From Peptococcus niger (GTDB taxonomy: Bacteria; Bacillota; Peptococcia; Peptococcales; Peptococcaceae): 64,000 nt of DNA. The stretch is taken from the NCBI RefSeq assembly GCF_900101835.1, contig NZ_FNAF01000005.1, positions 1-64,000 of the forward strand. The letters run 5' to 3'. Below, piece after piece: positions 1 through 9,678 of this stretch. Every line of letters begins with the position of its first letter. Positions within the stretch are counted from its first letter, which is position 1. The translations under genes were made by a program, and so were the position numbers. Under the pieces are notes generated by a model. The model searched no databases. It was not told the DNA's origin and saw only the letters and a program-made list of their open reading frames with translations.

Positions 1-24
1 ATAAAATATCAAGGAGGTATCCAT

Positions 25-132
25 ATGGATAAGAGAAGCTTAGCACATACAAGTTGGAATTGTAAGTATCATATCGTGTTTGCGCCAAAATATAAGCGAC
101 AGGTTATCTATGGGAGATTGAAAAAAGCATAG
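25..132 (+). pseudogene. tnpA: truncated TnpA transposase (IS200 family)
   Basis: The ATG at 25 follows AGGAGG at about 12-17 and opens a frame of 35 codons closed by TAG at 130-132. The peptide contains WNCKYHIVFAPKYKRQ, which is the conserved first beta strand of IS200-type Y1 transposases (usual form: W.CKYH.VF.PKYR). Full-length TnpA is normally about 130-155 residues, so roughly three quarters is lost. The residual DNA to position 280 shows no continuous frame that would restore the rest. Confidence 0.65.
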
Positions 133-281
133 GAAAAGCGTTAAGAGACCTATGCAAGAGAAGCAGGTCAAATAAAGTATGAAAATAGGCGCTTTAGCGC
201 CAACTGGGGGATTTGTTGCAAGAGAAAGAAATTCAGAGCACGTGAGTGCTGCCAGTAACAGCCCCTTATAGGGGCATAACA

Positions 282-304
282 AACCACCGGCTAAGCCGGT
301 GGTT
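282..304. repeat. IS right-end hairpin
   Basis: A perfect 10-bp stem (AACCACCGGC / GCCGGTGGTT) with a three-base TAA loop. Such imperfect or perfect palindromes mark the right end of IS200/IS605 elements and are recognised by TnpA. Confidence 0.6.
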
Positions 305-486
305 CTGATTCAATTTAAGCAAGTGTTCCAATGAACACCCAGAGCCATTTTATTATTTTATACAATCTATTTTTCCCTGTCGTGAAACCATCTCATTTTT
401 GTGGCCCTTGTGGCTGTTGACTATTATGTTTTTAGATAGTTCAGAATGAATATTTCTTAATAAAATCTTTGTATTTTTATTTGTCT

Positions 487-525
<39 letters not shown>

Positions 526-556
526 GGTTATTGCGGTGGAAAAAAGGAGAGAAATT

Positions 557-2284
557 ATGAAAAGAAAGCGTTGGTTGCAAAAAATGTTGGGGGTTGGTTT
601 GGCGATTGCCTTGGTAGCGGGTTCAACACCGGCTTTTGCTGATCCAACATATACAGAGTATGGCATTTACGTACAGAAGCCTGCGTCTGTAGCTGGGGAT
701 CGTTTTTATCATGGTGCCAAGTTTGAGCCCAAAACAGGCTCTTATTTGGGTATATTTGCACAAGGTGACAATACCTTAAATAATGATAACGCTTCAGCTG
801 AATCCGGTGAATGGTTTTTGCATACGACAGAAAGGGTGCTTGGTAGAGATCACGCCACCTACCTCTTGTATATTAATTATGACCAAGGTGAGTCCTTGGA
901 CCATTATGCTTCCTATATGAAAGAAGCGAAACGTATTGGCGCTAAAGGCATTCAACTGGGCTTAGAAGTTGCCAATGCAAATGCTATCCAAAATGATGAC
1001 AATTTACGTCGTCAAGCCAAAGCTTTACAGTCTTATGGCATTCCTATTTTCTTGCGTTTTAACAGTGAATTCAATTTGACGGATGGCTCCAATGGCTGGC
1101 AAAGCTGGGGACCGGAACTTTACAAAGAGAAATTCCGCATTATTGCTGATGTGATGCATCAAGAAGCGCCTAACGTGGTTATGTGCTGGTGTCCGAATGA
1201 CTGGCCTATTGGAAGCGAAGTGGCTTGGTATCCGGGAGACCAGTATGTTGATTGGGTTGGTGTATCCAGCTATCCGGTATTCAATGCTAATGGCACACCG
1301 CAACAAGGCAATACTTGGATGGATCGTTTCCGCGAGATTTATGATCGTTATGGCGCAAAAAAACCCATTTTTATTACAGAGGGCGCAGCGATGCCGAATA
1401 TTGAAGGAACAACGGATTTATCGCTTAAAAATGTTGCTGCTTATGAAATTCAACGTTTTTACGCAGGCGCTGCCCGTCGGTATCCGAATTTAAAAATGGT
1501 TGTTTACTGGAATCATAATGAACCTGGTGCACGTATGGTTCATGGTGTTGTCACTGATGTTCCGGAACTCTTACAGGCCTACAAGACCGCTGTCAGCGAT
1601 CCGTATTACTTGAGCAATGTTGGTGCGGGAAGTAGCTACTATTATGAAAAGGTTGAGAAAACAACCCTATCCGGAAAAGAAAAAATTTCCAGCTACGTGA
1701 ATGATGTCAATCATCGGATTGACCATGTGGATTATTATGTGAATGGACAGTATGCTGCACAAGCAAAATTCCCAAGTTATGAAGCAACCGTTGATTTTAC
1801 GCCTTGGCAAGGGAAACCCATTCAACTGAAAGCAGATTATTGGTCTGAACAGGGAACGCTTGTTACATCAAAAACTGTCAATGTAGGTGGAGGCAATGCC
1901 GGCAGTTCGGCTTCAAGTCAGACGTCTTCTAAGCAAGAAATTCCCGTATATTACAATGGGAAACGCATACAATTAGCTTATCAGCCGATTATCTGGAACA
2001 ATTACACATATCTTCCGGTGCGTTTTGTAGGAGAAGCGGTTCATGCAAATGTTGATTGGGATAACGCAACGAGAACAGTTATTGCAAAACGTGGTAACAA
2101 TACCTTGAAATTTCATCCTGATGCGGTTGAATTTGAAAAGAATGGCATGAAACAGGTTGCCAATACGCCTGTAATCATTCGTGAAAATCGTGCTTTTGTT
2201 CCTTTGCGGTCTTTGGCAGAAGGGCTTGATCTTTCTATTCAGTGGAACAATGGTGAACGTGCGGTATATATTTCTGAAAAGTAA
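557..2284 (+). CDS. secreted GH26-like glycoside hydrolase with copper amine oxidase-like C-terminal domain
   Basis: A 575-residue exported protein. I chose the ATG at 557 because it follows AAAGGAGA (about 543-550) and begins a classic signal peptide (MKRKRW..., hydrophobic core, cleavage after TPAFA); an upstream in-frame TTG at 524 has no ribosome site. Residues about 30-360 resemble the GH26 (beta-mannanase-like) TIM barrel: LRFNSEFN carries the probable acid/base Glu and IFITEGA the probable nucleophile Glu. A beta-sandwich-like linker and a Gly/Ser-rich spacer follow. The last about 110 residues match the copper amine oxidase N-terminal (stalk) domain, with LPVRFVGEA and VPLRSLAEGL. The substrate is not evident; mannan-like or cell-surface glycans are possible. 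It is a single-gene unit with its own terminator. Codon use is AT-richer than the heat-shock genes next door. Confidence 0.75.
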   Translation: MKRKRWLQKMLGVGLAIALVAGSTPAFADPTYTEYGIYVQKPASVAGDRFYHGAKFEPKTGSYLGIFAQGDNTLNNDNASAESGEWFLHTTERVLGRDHATYLLYINYDQGESLDHYASYMKEAKRIGAKGIQLGLEVANANAIQNDDNLRRQAKALQSYGIPIFLRFNSEFNLTDGSNGWQSWGPELYKEKFRIIADVMHQEAPNVVMCWCPNDWPIGSEVAWYPGDQYVDWVGVSSYPVFNANGTPQQGNTWMDRFREIYDRYGAKKPIFITEGAAMPNIEGTTDLSLKNVAAYEIQRFYAGAARRYPNLKMVVYWNHNEPGARMVHGVVTDVPELLQAYKTAVSDPYYLSNVGAGSSYYYEKVEKTTLSGKEKISSYVNDVNHRIDHVDYYVNGQYAAQAKFPSYEATVDFTPWQGKPIQLKADYWSEQGTLVTSKTVNVGGGNAGSSASSQTSSKQEIPVYYNGKRIQLAYQPIIWNNYTYLPVRFVGEAVHANVDWDNATRTVIAKRGNNTLKFHPDAVEFEKNGMKQVANTPVIIRENRAFVPLRSLAEGLDLSIQWNNGERAVYISEK

Positions 2285-2341
2285 AGAATGTTATAATGAA
2301 CATTTCTTGATTTTGCTTGAATGATAGAAATAGTCATTTGT

Positions 2342-2402
2342 AAAAGCGCCGTCTCCGGTTATTAAACGTTAACGTTTAGTGACTGGAGGACGGCGCTTTT
2401 AT
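2342..2402 (+). terminator. long intrinsic terminator after the glycosidase
   Basis: A long inverted repeat spans 2342-2400. The outer arms AAAAGCGCCGTC and GACGGCGCTTTT are joined by a second imperfect stem around ACG-TTAA-CGT. A T-rich stretch follows. Confidence 0.8.
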
Positions 2403-2620
2403 AATTTTTTACTTTGAAAAAACGGGTATTTGTGCAGATTCTGAGCTAAAAGACGTCATTTTATATACAAAATAAATATCAATAAGCTCTAAAGTCTTGC
2501 AAAGGAATTATTTGAATAGCCAAACGGGGCTTTAACTTTTGAATGACAGGGAGAGTAACCGTTTCACAAAAGAATGCGATAAGAAACTTCAAATTACTAA
2601 AAGATAGCTCTTTGATAAAC

Positions 2621-2649
2621 TTGACAAGGACAGGTAAAGGTGTTAAATT
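2621..2649 (+). promoter_or_regulatory. sigma-A promoter of the hrcA operon
   Basis: TTGACA at 2621-2626 and TAAATT at 2644-2649 are separated by 17 bases. The start of transcription would fall just before or inside the CIRCE operator, the usual geometry for HrcA repression. Bases 2403-2620 hold no gene and no other feature I can support. Confidence 0.7.
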
Positions 2650-2659
2650 TAATACATGG

Positions 2660-2686
2660 TTAGCACTCGAAAGGGTTGAGTGCTAA
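2660..2686 (+). promoter_or_regulatory. CIRCE operator (HrcA binding site)
   Basis: A perfect match to the CIRCE inverted repeat: TTAGCACTC at 2660-2668, nine spacer bases, GAGTGCTAA at 2678-2686. HrcA binds this element and represses the operon until heat shock. It lies 27 bases before the hrcA start, so it will also be in the 5' end of the mRNA. Confidence 0.97.
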
Positions 2687-2713
2687 CAAGGCTAATCGAC
2701 AAGGAGGTGGGTC

Positions 2714-3832
2714 GTGGGCATTACGGAACGACAAGAACGCATACTGGAGCATTTGATCTGTGATTATGTGGACAGCGCGGAACCGGTTGGCTCACGAACC
2801 CTGTCCAAGAAAAAAGACCTGGGGGTCAGCGCGGCCACCGTCCGCAATGACTTATCCGACTTGGAAGAGGCGGGGCTGGTCATGGCACCGCATACCTCTG
2901 CAGGGCGGATCCCAACAGATGAAGGCTTGACCTATTACATAACGCACTTATTGCCGGTGCGGTTGGCTGAGCAACACGGGACAGACCCCTTCGGTATCGG
3001 TCAATGGCTGACCGCCGGGAAGCTCAATGATGACAACATGCGCCTGGCTTTGGTGGACTGGCTTGCAAAAACGGCCGGCCTTCCGGCCATGCTCTACTTG
3101 CCGGCCTTGGCGCCGGAAGAACAAGCGGTTCTGGCTCGGTTGAACCTGATCTTTCTGGCGCCGGGACGGGCGCTTTTGGTGATGGTCACCGATGATGAAC
3201 AGGTGAACAGCGAACTGGTGGATATGCCGCTGAGCATTGGCGAAAAAGAGATGTTGATTATTGAGGGCTTGCTCAACCATTATTTGCGTGGCTTGCCACT
3301 GCACTATTGGCGGGCGCCGCTGGCGGAATTTTTACAGCAGCAGGAAGGCGATTTGGCCTGCTTTGCGCGCCATGTGATTGACCGCCTGGGCGAAGCCATC
3401 TCTCATGACGGTCGACGGGTGGTTTATGTAAGCGGTACGCTGAAACTTTTGGATCAGCCGGAGTTCCGCAATCCGGACAGTTTGCGCCGGGTGCTCAATG
3501 CCTTAGAACAGGAAGAAACAGTACCAAATCTCTTGGCCAGTATTTCCGGTAGCGCTCCGGTTATCCGCTTAGGCGTAGAATTGCCGGATGATGCCCTGGA
3601 CGATTGTGCCATGGTTTGTACGGCTTATCATATCGGTCGCCAACGCGGCCACCTGGGCCTTTTGGGCCCAAAACGAATGAATTATCTCATAAGCGCTCGC
3701 CTTTTACAGACGACGGTTCAAGTCTTGGAAGAGGCATTCAGGGACAAAGCGATGCTGGTTCCGGAACATCAAAATGATCTGGCTCCCCTTTTGCATTCCT
3801 TTGCCTGGCAATTGCGCGATATTCGATCATAG
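2714..3832 (+). CDS. hrcA: heat-inducible transcription repressor HrcA
   Basis: A 372-residue repressor of class I heat-shock genes that binds CIRCE as a dimer and is kept active by GroEL in known systems. Residues 1-80 form the winged-helix part (ITERQERILEHL, EPVGSRTLSKK, SAATVRNDLSDLEEAGL, HTSAGRIPTD). The rest is the GAF-like dimerisation region, including the usual GPKRMNY motif near the end. The start is GTG at 2714, six bases after AGGAGG at 2702-2707. It is first in hrcA-grpE-dnaK-dnaJ, so it represses its own operon through the CIRCE element just upstream. It is slightly longer than the usual about 340 residues. Confidence 0.97.
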   Translation: MGITERQERILEHLICDYVDSAEPVGSRTLSKKKDLGVSAATVRNDLSDLEEAGLVMAPHTSAGRIPTDEGLTYYITHLLPVRLAEQHGTDPFGIGQWLTAGKLNDDNMRLALVDWLAKTAGLPAMLYLPALAPEEQAVLARLNLIFLAPGRALLVMVTDDEQVNSELVDMPLSIGEKEMLIIEGLLNHYLRGLPLHYWRAPLAEFLQQQEGDLACFARHVIDRLGEAISHDGRRVVYVSGTLKLLDQPEFRNPDSLRRVLNALEQEETVPNLLASISGSAPVIRLGVELPDDALDDCAMVCTAYHIGRQRGHLGLLGPKRMNYLISARLLQTTVQVLEEAFRDKAMLVPEHQNDLAPLLHSFAWQLRDIRS

Positions 3833-3849
3833 AAAAGGAGTGAAGCGCA

Positions 3850-4455
3850 TTGCGCGATGAAGCTGTTGACAAAGAAACACTGACCGCCGATGCCCAGGCT
3901 GCTGCGGATCCGGCGGACCATCAAGACCCTGAAGAAAGGGTTGATGCTCAAACCAACACGGAGGCAGAGGCTTCAGATCAGGCAGAAGCTTCAGATCAGG
4001 CTGAAACGCCTGAAGCCGAACCAGACAAGGCGTCCGATACCCGTTATTTGCGTCTGCTGGCAGATTTTGACAACTATAAAAGACGGACCCAGCGGGAAAA
4101 GGCCGAGATTTACCAATACGCCAACGAAAGTTTGATTAAAGACCTCTTGCCGGTTTTAGACGCCTTTGATATGGCCCTGCAAACCGCACCGGCGGAAGAT
4201 GACGAGACCCATAAAAGCGTCATGACCGGCCTGGAGCAGATCCAGCGGCAGCTTTTATCGGTCCTGGAAGGCGCCGGCTTGTCTCGAATCGCCGGAGCAG
4301 GTGAACCCTATGACCCGGTTTATCACGAGGCCATTATGGTGGTTGACGATGCAGAAGCACCGGCAAATACCATTATTGATGAGTTGCGCGCCGGCTATCA
4401 ATTTAAAGATAAGGTGCTGCGCCCCACCGTTTGTCGGGTAAGCGGGAACAGCTGA
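3850..4455 (+). CDS. grpE: nucleotide exchange factor GrpE
   Basis: A 201-residue co-chaperone that releases ADP from DnaK. The first about 60 residues are acidic and low in complexity, with a short duplicated EASDQA unit visible in the DNA at about 3962-4005. The long dimerising helix follows (YLRLLADFDNYKRRTQREK), then the compact beta domain ending DKVLRPTVCRVS. The start appears to be TTG at 3850, nine bases after AAGGAG at 3835-3840; the nearby ATG at 3857 is out of frame. The gap to hrcA is 17 bases, in line with one operon. Confidence 0.95.
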   Translation: MRDEAVDKETLTADAQAAADPADHQDPEERVDAQTNTEAEASDQAEASDQAETPEAEPDKASDTRYLRLLADFDNYKRRTQREKAEIYQYANESLIKDLLPVLDAFDMALQTAPAEDDETHKSVMTGLEQIQRQLLSVLEGAGLSRIAGAGEPYDPVYHEAIMVVDDAEAPANTIIDELRAGYQFKDKVLRPTVCRVSGNS

Positions 4456-4506
4456 TTTCTAATAAATCCAGTTACAGGAAAAACAGTTTTTTGGGAGGAA
4501 TTAAAT

Positions 4507-6354
4507 ATGGGAAAAGTTATCGGTATTGACTTAGGAACAACCAACTCTTGCGTTGCCGTTATGGAAGGCGGGGAAGCCGTCGTCATTCCAAATACGGAGG
4601 GCAACCGGACAACGCCTTCAGTGGTCGGGTTAAACAACAGTGGTGAACGCTTGGTCGGTCAGGTGGCCAAACGCCAGGCCATCACCAACCCGCACAATAC
4701 GGTCGCTTCTGTTAAGCGCCACATGGGGACGGATTATAAGGCCCATATGGGGGACAAGGAATACACACCCCAGGAAATTTCTGCGATGATTTTGCAAAAA
4801 TTAAAAAGCGATGCAGAAGCCTATCTGGGCGAAACGGTGACCCAGGCGGTGATTACCGTCCCGGCTTATTTTTCCGACAGCCAACGTCAAGCCACCAAGG
4901 ACGCCGGTAAAATTGCCGGTCTGGATGTCTTGCGCATTATCAACGAGCCGACAGCTGCCGCCTTGGCCTATGGCGTTGATAAAGAATCGGAAGATCAAAA
5001 AATCCTGGTCTTTGACTTGGGTGGCGGGACCTTTGACGTGTCCCTGATGGAAATTGGTGACGGGATTTTTGAAGTTTTGGCCACCAGCGGGAACAACCGT
5101 TTAGGCGGGGATGACTTTGACAAGAAGGTCATTGACTGGGCAGTTGATAACTTCAAAAAAGACACCGGCATTGACCTTTCTGCTGATAAAACAGCCATGC
5201 AGCGCTTAAAAGAAGCCGCTGAAAAAGCCAAGATGGAACTGTCCACGGTGACCACCTCCAACTTGAACTTGCCCTTTATTTCCATGGACGCCAACGGTCA
5301 ACCGCAACACATGGACTTGACCCTGACGCGGGCCAAATTTGACGAACTGACCGCCGATTTGGTTGAAAAAACCATGAGCCCCTCTCGCCAAGCCATGAGC
5401 GATGCAGGCATTTCGGCCGGCGATATTGACAAGGTCATCCTGGTTGGTGGGTCCACCCGGATGCCCTCCATTCAGGAAGCCATCAAGAAACTGACCAATA
5501 AAGAACCCTACAAGGGCATCAACCCGGATGAAAGTGTGGCCATCGGTGCCGCCATCCAAGGCGGGGTCCTGGTCGGCGAAGTAAAAGATGTGGTGCTTTT
5601 GGACGTGACGCCCTTGTCCCTGGGGATTGAAACCTTGGGTGGCGTAATGACCAAGATTGTCGAACGCAACACCACCATCCCCGTATCCCGCAGCCAGGTC
5701 TTTACCACCGCTGCCGACAACCAAACCTCTACGGACATTCATGTCCTCCAGGGGGAACGGGAAATGGCTGCCAACAACAAGACCTTGGGCCGGTTCAGCT
5801 TAATGGATATTCCGCCGGCTCCGCGCGGCATTCCGCAAATTGAAGTGACCTTTGACATTGACGCCAACGGCATTGTGAACGTTTCCGCAAAAGACAAGGG
5901 GACCGGTAAGAGCCAGCGGATCACCATTCAATCCAATAGCGGCCTGTCCGATGAAGACATCGACCGGATGGTCAAGGATGCTGAAGAAAACGCTGAAGCG
6001 GATAAGAAGATGAAGGAAGCTGTTGATACCCGCAACAATGCGGACAGCCTGCTCTTCCAGACCGATAAGGCCTTGAAAGATGCCGGCGAAACGGTAGAGG
6101 CTGCGGATAAAGAAGCCATTGAAAATGCGCAAAAAGACTTGCGCACGGCCTTAGAAGGCGACGATACCGAGGACATTAAGGCAAAAACAGAAGCCTTGAC
6201 CCAGGCCCTCTATAAAATGACCGAAAAAATGTACGCCGCTGCCCAGGCCCAGGCCAACGCTCAGGCCGAAGCACAAGGCGAAAACGGTGGCGCCACCGGT
6301 GAAGACGGCACCTTTGACGCCGACTACACCGAAGTGAATGAAGACGATAAATAA
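4507..6354 (+). CDS. dnaK: molecular chaperone DnaK (Hsp70)
   Basis: A 615-residue ATP-dependent chaperone of normal length. The actin-like ATPase domain (1-about 360) opens with [19 protein letters not shown] and contains the phosphate-binding loop [11 protein letters not shown] and the adenosine motif [14 protein letters not shown]. The linker [17 protein letters not shown] leads to the substrate-binding beta sandwich and helical lid. The C-terminus is rich in Ala/Gln/Glu and ends in an acidic tail close to the usual EEVD-like bacterial end (TEVNEDDK). GGGAGG at about 4493-4498 precedes the ATG. The stop codon overlaps the dnaJ start (TAATG), so the two are translationally coupled. Confidence 0.98.
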   Translation: MGKVIGIDLGTTNSCVAVMEGGEAVVIPNTEGNRTTPSVVGLNNSGERLVGQVAKRQAITNPHNTVASVKRHMGTDYKAHMGDKEYTPQEISAMILQKLKSDAEAYLGETVTQAVITVPAYFSDSQRQATKDAGKIAGLDVLRIINEPTAAALAYGVDKESEDQKILVFDLGGGTFDVSLMEIGDGIFEVLATSGNNRLGGDDFDKKVIDWAVDNFKKDTGIDLSADKTAMQRLKEAAEKAKMELSTVTTSNLNLPFISMDANGQPQHMDLTLTRAKFDELTADLVEKTMSPSRQAMSDAGISAGDIDKVILVGGSTRMPSIQEAIKKLTNKEPYKGINPDESVAIGAAIQGGVLVGEVKDVVLLDVTPLSLGIETLGGVMTKIVERNTTIPVSRSQVFTTAADNQTSTDIHVLQGEREMAANNKTLGRFSLMDIPPAPRGIPQIEVTFDIDANGIVNVSAKDKGTGKSQRITIQSNSGLSDEDIDRMVKDAEENAEADKKMKEAVDTRNNADSLLFQTDKALKDAGETVEAADKEAIENAQKDLRTALEGDDTEDIKAKTEALTQALYKMTEKMYAAAQAQANAQAEAQGENGGATGEDGTFDADYTEVNEDDK

Positions 6355-7592
6355 TGGCCGATCAGCGCGATTACTATGAGGTGCTCGGGGTCGATAAAGA
6401 CGCCAGCGAACAGGATATTAAAAAAGCCTTTCGCAAAAAAGCGCGTAAATATCACCCCGATGTCAACCCCGACGATAAAGAGGCGGAAAAGCGCTTTAAG
6501 GAAGTCAACGACGCCTATGAAACCCTCTCTGATCCCCAGAAGCGGCAACAGTACGACCAGTTTGGGCCGGACGGCCCGCAATTCGGCGGCTTCGGCGGAC
6601 AGGGACCGGGCGGCGCCGGCTTTGGCGGCGACTTCGGGGATATCGGCGATATTTTCAACATGTTCTTCGGCGGCGGAGCCGGCGGCTATGGCCAACGGCA
6701 AAACGGTCCGCGACGGGGCAATGACTTGCGTGCAGACCTGCTGATTGATTTTGAAACGGCCGTTTTTGGTGGGAAAGAAACCATCACCGTGGCCCGGCAT
6801 AAGGTCTGTGACACCTGTCACGGCAGTGGGGCCAAGCCCGGCACCAGCCCCCATACCTGTTCCCGCTGCGGTGGCACGGGCCGGGTGATCAGCGCGCAAC
6901 AGACGCCCTTCGGGCGGATCCAGACCCAGAGCACCTGCCCGGAATGTGGTGGCAGCGGTGAAATCATTGATGAACCTTGCCCATCTTGTAGCGGCCAGGG
7001 CATGCGGCGGGAAACGGTTACCCTGGATGTTACCATTCCTGCCGGCGTGGACAACGGCAACCGCCTGCGGATGCAAGGCGAAGGTGAGGCCGGCGAGCAC
7101 GGCGGCCCGGCCGGTGACCTCTTCATCTATATTCGGGTTAAACCGCACCCGGTTTTTGAACGTGTTGACAACGATATTCATATGGAGCAGCCTATCAATG
7201 TGGCCCAAGCTGCTTTAGGGGATGAGATTGAAGTGCCGACCCTGGAAGGACGGCTGAAATTTAAAATCCCCGCCGGCGTGCAGAGCGGCACCCGGTTCCG
7301 GCTCAAAGGGAAGGGCATTAAAGGCATGCGCAGCTTCGGCCGCGGTGACCAATACGTGACCGTTGTTGTTGAGACGCCGAAGGGCTTGACCGATGAGCAG
7401 AAAGAGCTCTTTACCAAGCTTTCTGAAAGTCTAGACCGCAAAGAACTCTACACAGACCAGAAAAATCGGTCGTCCGCTAAAACGACCGGCGATAAGGACG
7501 ACGGCAAAAGCTGGTTTGGTAAATTTAAAGATACGGTCAACGATATTTTTCAAGACGATGAGGACGAAGCAGGTCCTCAGGACAAGCAATAA
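6354..7592 (+). CDS. dnaJ: chaperone protein DnaJ (Hsp40)
   Basis: A 412-residue type I J-protein that stimulates DnaK ATPase and delivers substrates. Residues 1-70 are the J domain with the essential HPD in YHPDVNP. Residues about 75-125 are Gly/Phe-rich. The zinc-binding region has four CxxCxGxG-type units ([32 protein letters not shown]). The C-terminal beta domains follow, then a charged tail of about 50 residues that is longer than average. The ATG overlaps the dnaK stop by one base. A 294-residue open frame on the opposite strand of this gene is a composition artefact. Confidence 0.98.
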   Translation: MADQRDYYEVLGVDKDASEQDIKKAFRKKARKYHPDVNPDDKEAEKRFKEVNDAYETLSDPQKRQQYDQFGPDGPQFGGFGGQGPGGAGFGGDFGDIGDIFNMFFGGGAGGYGQRQNGPRRGNDLRADLLIDFETAVFGGKETITVARHKVCDTCHGSGAKPGTSPHTCSRCGGTGRVISAQQTPFGRIQTQSTCPECGGSGEIIDEPCPSCSGQGMRRETVTLDVTIPAGVDNGNRLRMQGEGEAGEHGGPAGDLFIYIRVKPHPVFERVDNDIHMEQPINVAQAALGDEIEVPTLEGRLKFKIPAGVQSGTRFRLKGKGIKGMRSFGRGDQYVTVVVETPKGLTDEQKELFTKLSESLDRKELYTDQKNRSSAKTTGDKDDGKSWFGKFKDTVNDIFQDDEDEAGPQDKQ

Positions 7593-7594
7593 TA

Positions 7595-7632
7595 AAAACC
7601 ACATTGACGCCCGGCGTCAATGTGGTTTTTTC
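7595..7632 (+). terminator. intrinsic terminator of the hrcA-dnaJ operon
   Basis: A perfect 16-bp stem (AAAACCACATTGACGC with its complement) around a CCG loop, followed by a T run. It closes the heat-shock operon. Confidence 0.92.
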
Positions 7633-7679
7633 TTTGCCGTGATTTTTAGAGAAAGCAGCCGTAAGGGGCGCTAAAATGG

Positions 7680-7685
7680 TATAAT
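7680..7685 (+). promoter_or_regulatory. probable -10 box of glpK
   Basis: A perfect TATAAT lies 36 bases before the glpK start. No good -35 hexamer is visible 16-18 bases upstream, so the promoter may need an activator. Confidence 0.5.
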
Positions 7686-7721
7686 AACCCTATGAATGCG
7701 CGGCTGTATAAAGGAGGGCCT

Positions 7722-9206
7722 ATGTCATATATTATTGCTTTAGACCAGGGGACAACCAGTTCCCGTGCCATTATATTTGATCACCAGCAGACCATTGTGG
7801 ATGTGCGCCAAAATGAAACGCGCCAATATTTTCCGCATCCGGGCTGGGTGGAACAGGACCCGCAGGATATCTGGGCAACGACCTTCGGCGTTTTACAAGA
7901 AACTCTGGCGGCGACAGGCATTGACCCAAAGGCCATTGATGCCCTGGCCATCACCAACCAGCGGGAAACCACCATCGTTTGGGATAAAAAAACAGGTAAG
8001 CCGGTTTACAACGCCATCGTCTGGCAGTGCCGGCGTACGGCCGACCGGTGTGCAGAATTGGTGCAAAAAGGCTATAAAGCTTTATTTGCCGAAAAAACCG
8101 GTCTGGTCATTGATGCGTATTTTTCCGCTACCAAATTGGCCTGGATTTTAGATGAAGTAGACCCGGATCGGAAGCGGGCAAAGGCCGGTGACCTCCTCTT
8201 CGGCACGGTAGACACCTGGCTTTTATGGAAGCTTACAGAAGGTCGCGTCCACGCCACAGACTACACCAACGCAAGCCGCACCATGCTCTTTAATATTCAT
8301 GACTTGTGTTGGGATGAGGAAATTTTATCTATTTTAAACATTCCCAAGGCCATGCTGCCGGAGGTTCATCCGTCATCCTATGCCTTTGGGGAAGCCCATT
8401 TGGGGCGGAACGTCATGGTGCCGGTGGCCGGTATGGCCGGTGACCAACAGGCGGCGCTTTTCGGGCAAACCTGTTGGTCGCCCGGTGAGGCCAAGAATAC
8501 CTATGGGACCGGTTGCTTTTTGTTAATGAACATCGGCCAGCAGCCAATTATTAGCCAAAAAGGCCTGGTCACCACCATTGCCGCCGGTGTAGATGAAAGG
8601 CCCACCTATGCCCTGGAAGGGTCCATCTTTGTTGGAGGAGCGGTCATTCAATGGCTGCGAGACACCCTGCACATTTTAGATGAGGCGGCAGACAGCGACT
8701 TTTTTGCCACCAAATTGGACAACAATGAAGGCGTCTATTTGGTGCCGGCCTTTGTCGGCTTGGGGGCTCCCTACTGGGATATGTATGCACGCGGTACCAT
8801 GTTCGGCCTAACCCGGGGGACCGGCAGGGCCCATATGATTCGCGCCGCCTTGGAAGCCATTGCCTACCAGACCCATGATGTGCTGGAGGCCATGTCCGCT
8901 GAAAGCCCTGTTGATATTAAGACCTTACAAGTGGATGGCGGCGCTGCGGGCAATGACTTTCTCATGCAATTTCAGGCAGATGTTTTAAATGTACCGGTGA
9001 TTCGACCGGATGTGCTGGAAACCACCGCCTTAGGCGCCGCTATGTTGGCCGGCTTGCAGGTGGGCCTTTGGAAAGACCTGGCAGATTTGGCCGGCCATCG
9101 GCGGATCAATCGCCGCTTTACACCGACCATGTCTTCGGAAGACCGCAATAAAAATATTACCGGTTGGAAAGAAGCCGTGCGGCGCACGCTCAGCGATATT
9201 GATTAA
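7722..9206 (+). CDS. glpK: glycerol kinase
   Basis: A 494-residue FGGY-family kinase that phosphorylates glycerol to sn-glycerol 3-phosphate with ATP. The first domain opens with [14 protein letters not shown] and contains the glycerol-contacting NQRETT and WQCRRTAD. The second holds the ATP-binding YGTGCFLL and [12 protein letters not shown] motifs. I took ATG 7722, preceded by AAGGAGGG, instead of the in-frame ATG at 7692, which has no ribosome site. It stands alone between two strong terminators: no glycerol facilitator or glycerol-3-phosphate dehydrogenase gene is next to it. Confidence 0.96.
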   Translation: MSYIIALDQGTTSSRAIIFDHQQTIVDVRQNETRQYFPHPGWVEQDPQDIWATTFGVLQETLAATGIDPKAIDALAITNQRETTIVWDKKTGKPVYNAIVWQCRRTADRCAELVQKGYKALFAEKTGLVIDAYFSATKLAWILDEVDPDRKRAKAGDLLFGTVDTWLLWKLTEGRVHATDYTNASRTMLFNIHDLCWDEEILSILNIPKAMLPEVHPSSYAFGEAHLGRNVMVPVAGMAGDQQAALFGQTCWSPGEAKNTYGTGCFLLMNIGQQPIISQKGLVTTIAAGVDERPTYALEGSIFVGGAVIQWLRDTLHILDEAADSDFFATKLDNNEGVYLVPAFVGLGAPYWDMYARGTMFGLTRGTGRAHMIRAALEAIAYQTHDVLEAMSAESPVDIKTLQVDGGAAGNDFLMQFQADVLNVPVIRPDVLETTALGAAMLAGLQVGLWKDLADLAGHRRINRRFTPTMSSEDRNKNITGWKEAVRRTLSDID

Positions 9207-9217
9207 AGGATTAAAGC

Positions 9218-9262
9218 AAAGAAGAGGGTTGCGTTCAGATTGAACGCAACCCTCTTCTTTTA
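9218..9262. terminator. bidirectional intrinsic terminator
   Basis: A perfect 20-bp inverted repeat (AAAGAAGAGGGTTGCGTTCA and its complement) with a three-base loop, with A and T runs on the two flanks. It serves glpK on the plus strand and the small gene converging from the minus strand. Confidence 0.92.
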
Positions 9263-9655
9263 AAGCATTCCCCACTTGCGGGTGTACTCCGCCTGGAGGA
9301 GGTAGTCGTCTTCAGTGAAGCCCTTGGCGGCAAGGGCCGCAATGGCTTCTTTAAAATCCAAGGTGACCGTTTCCATTTTGACGTAATCAGCATGGGCGGT
9401 AATGGCCCAGTCATCGTGCAGGGCCAGGAGGACCTCCATCATCTGCGCCACCCGCTCCATGCGGTCGGCGGTGTAGGCCTTTAATGCACGCACATCTTCC
9501 GGGCTTGCCTTATCCAGCCGGGTAAAGGCCTTGGCCGGACTGATGGCCTTGCGGCGCCATTCGCCTGCCTCTTTAAAGGTCAAAAAGAACTGTGCATTTT
9601 GCACACAGGTTTCGTTTTGAGAACGATCCCGTTTAACCCGTCGTCCAAAAAACAT
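9260..9655 (-). CDS. conserved-looking hypothetical protein, 131 aa
   Basis: I do not recognise this protein. It is soluble, basic at the N-terminus (MFFGRRVKRDRSQ), and mostly helical-looking after residue 25, with no signal peptide, Cys motif or nucleotide-binding loop. A clear GGAGG site precedes the ATG at 9655. The gene begins 23 bases after the YeiH-type transporter stops, on the same strand, so the two are probably co-transcribed; both end at the bidirectional terminator at 9218-9262. A role tied to the transporter is possible but unproven. Confidence 0.7.
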   Translation of the reverse strand: MFFGRRVKRDRSQNETCVQNAQFFLTFKEAGEWRRKAISPAKAFTRLDKASPEDVRALKAYTADRMERVAQMMEVLLALHDDWAITAHADYVKMETVTLDFKEAIAALAAKGFTEDDYLLQAEYTRKWGML

Positions 9656-9678
9656 GATTCCTCCAAAGTGATCTTACA

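Larger units (their letters stand above)
1..304 (+). mobile_element. IS200/IS605-type element relic (left end outside window)
   Basis: A remnant of an IS200/IS605-type element. It starts with a ribosome site and the first 35 codons of a TnpA-like transposase, continues through about 150 bases with no intact frame, and ends in a strong GC-rich hairpin at 282-304 like the subterminal hairpins these elements use for single-strand transposition. Additional small palindromes lie at 188-201 and 261-275. Most of the transposase, including the HUH and catalytic Tyr region, is missing, so the copy cannot move on its own. It could be a deletion derivative that a full-length relative can mobilise. The family call rests on the TnpA N-terminus and the hairpin only. 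Confidence 0.6.

Noticed and set aside
6324-7208. 294-residue open frame on the minus strand opposite dnaJ
   Set aside because: It mirrors the Gly/zinc-finger codons of dnaJ, has no ribosome site and no family motifs; dnaJ itself is unmistakable.
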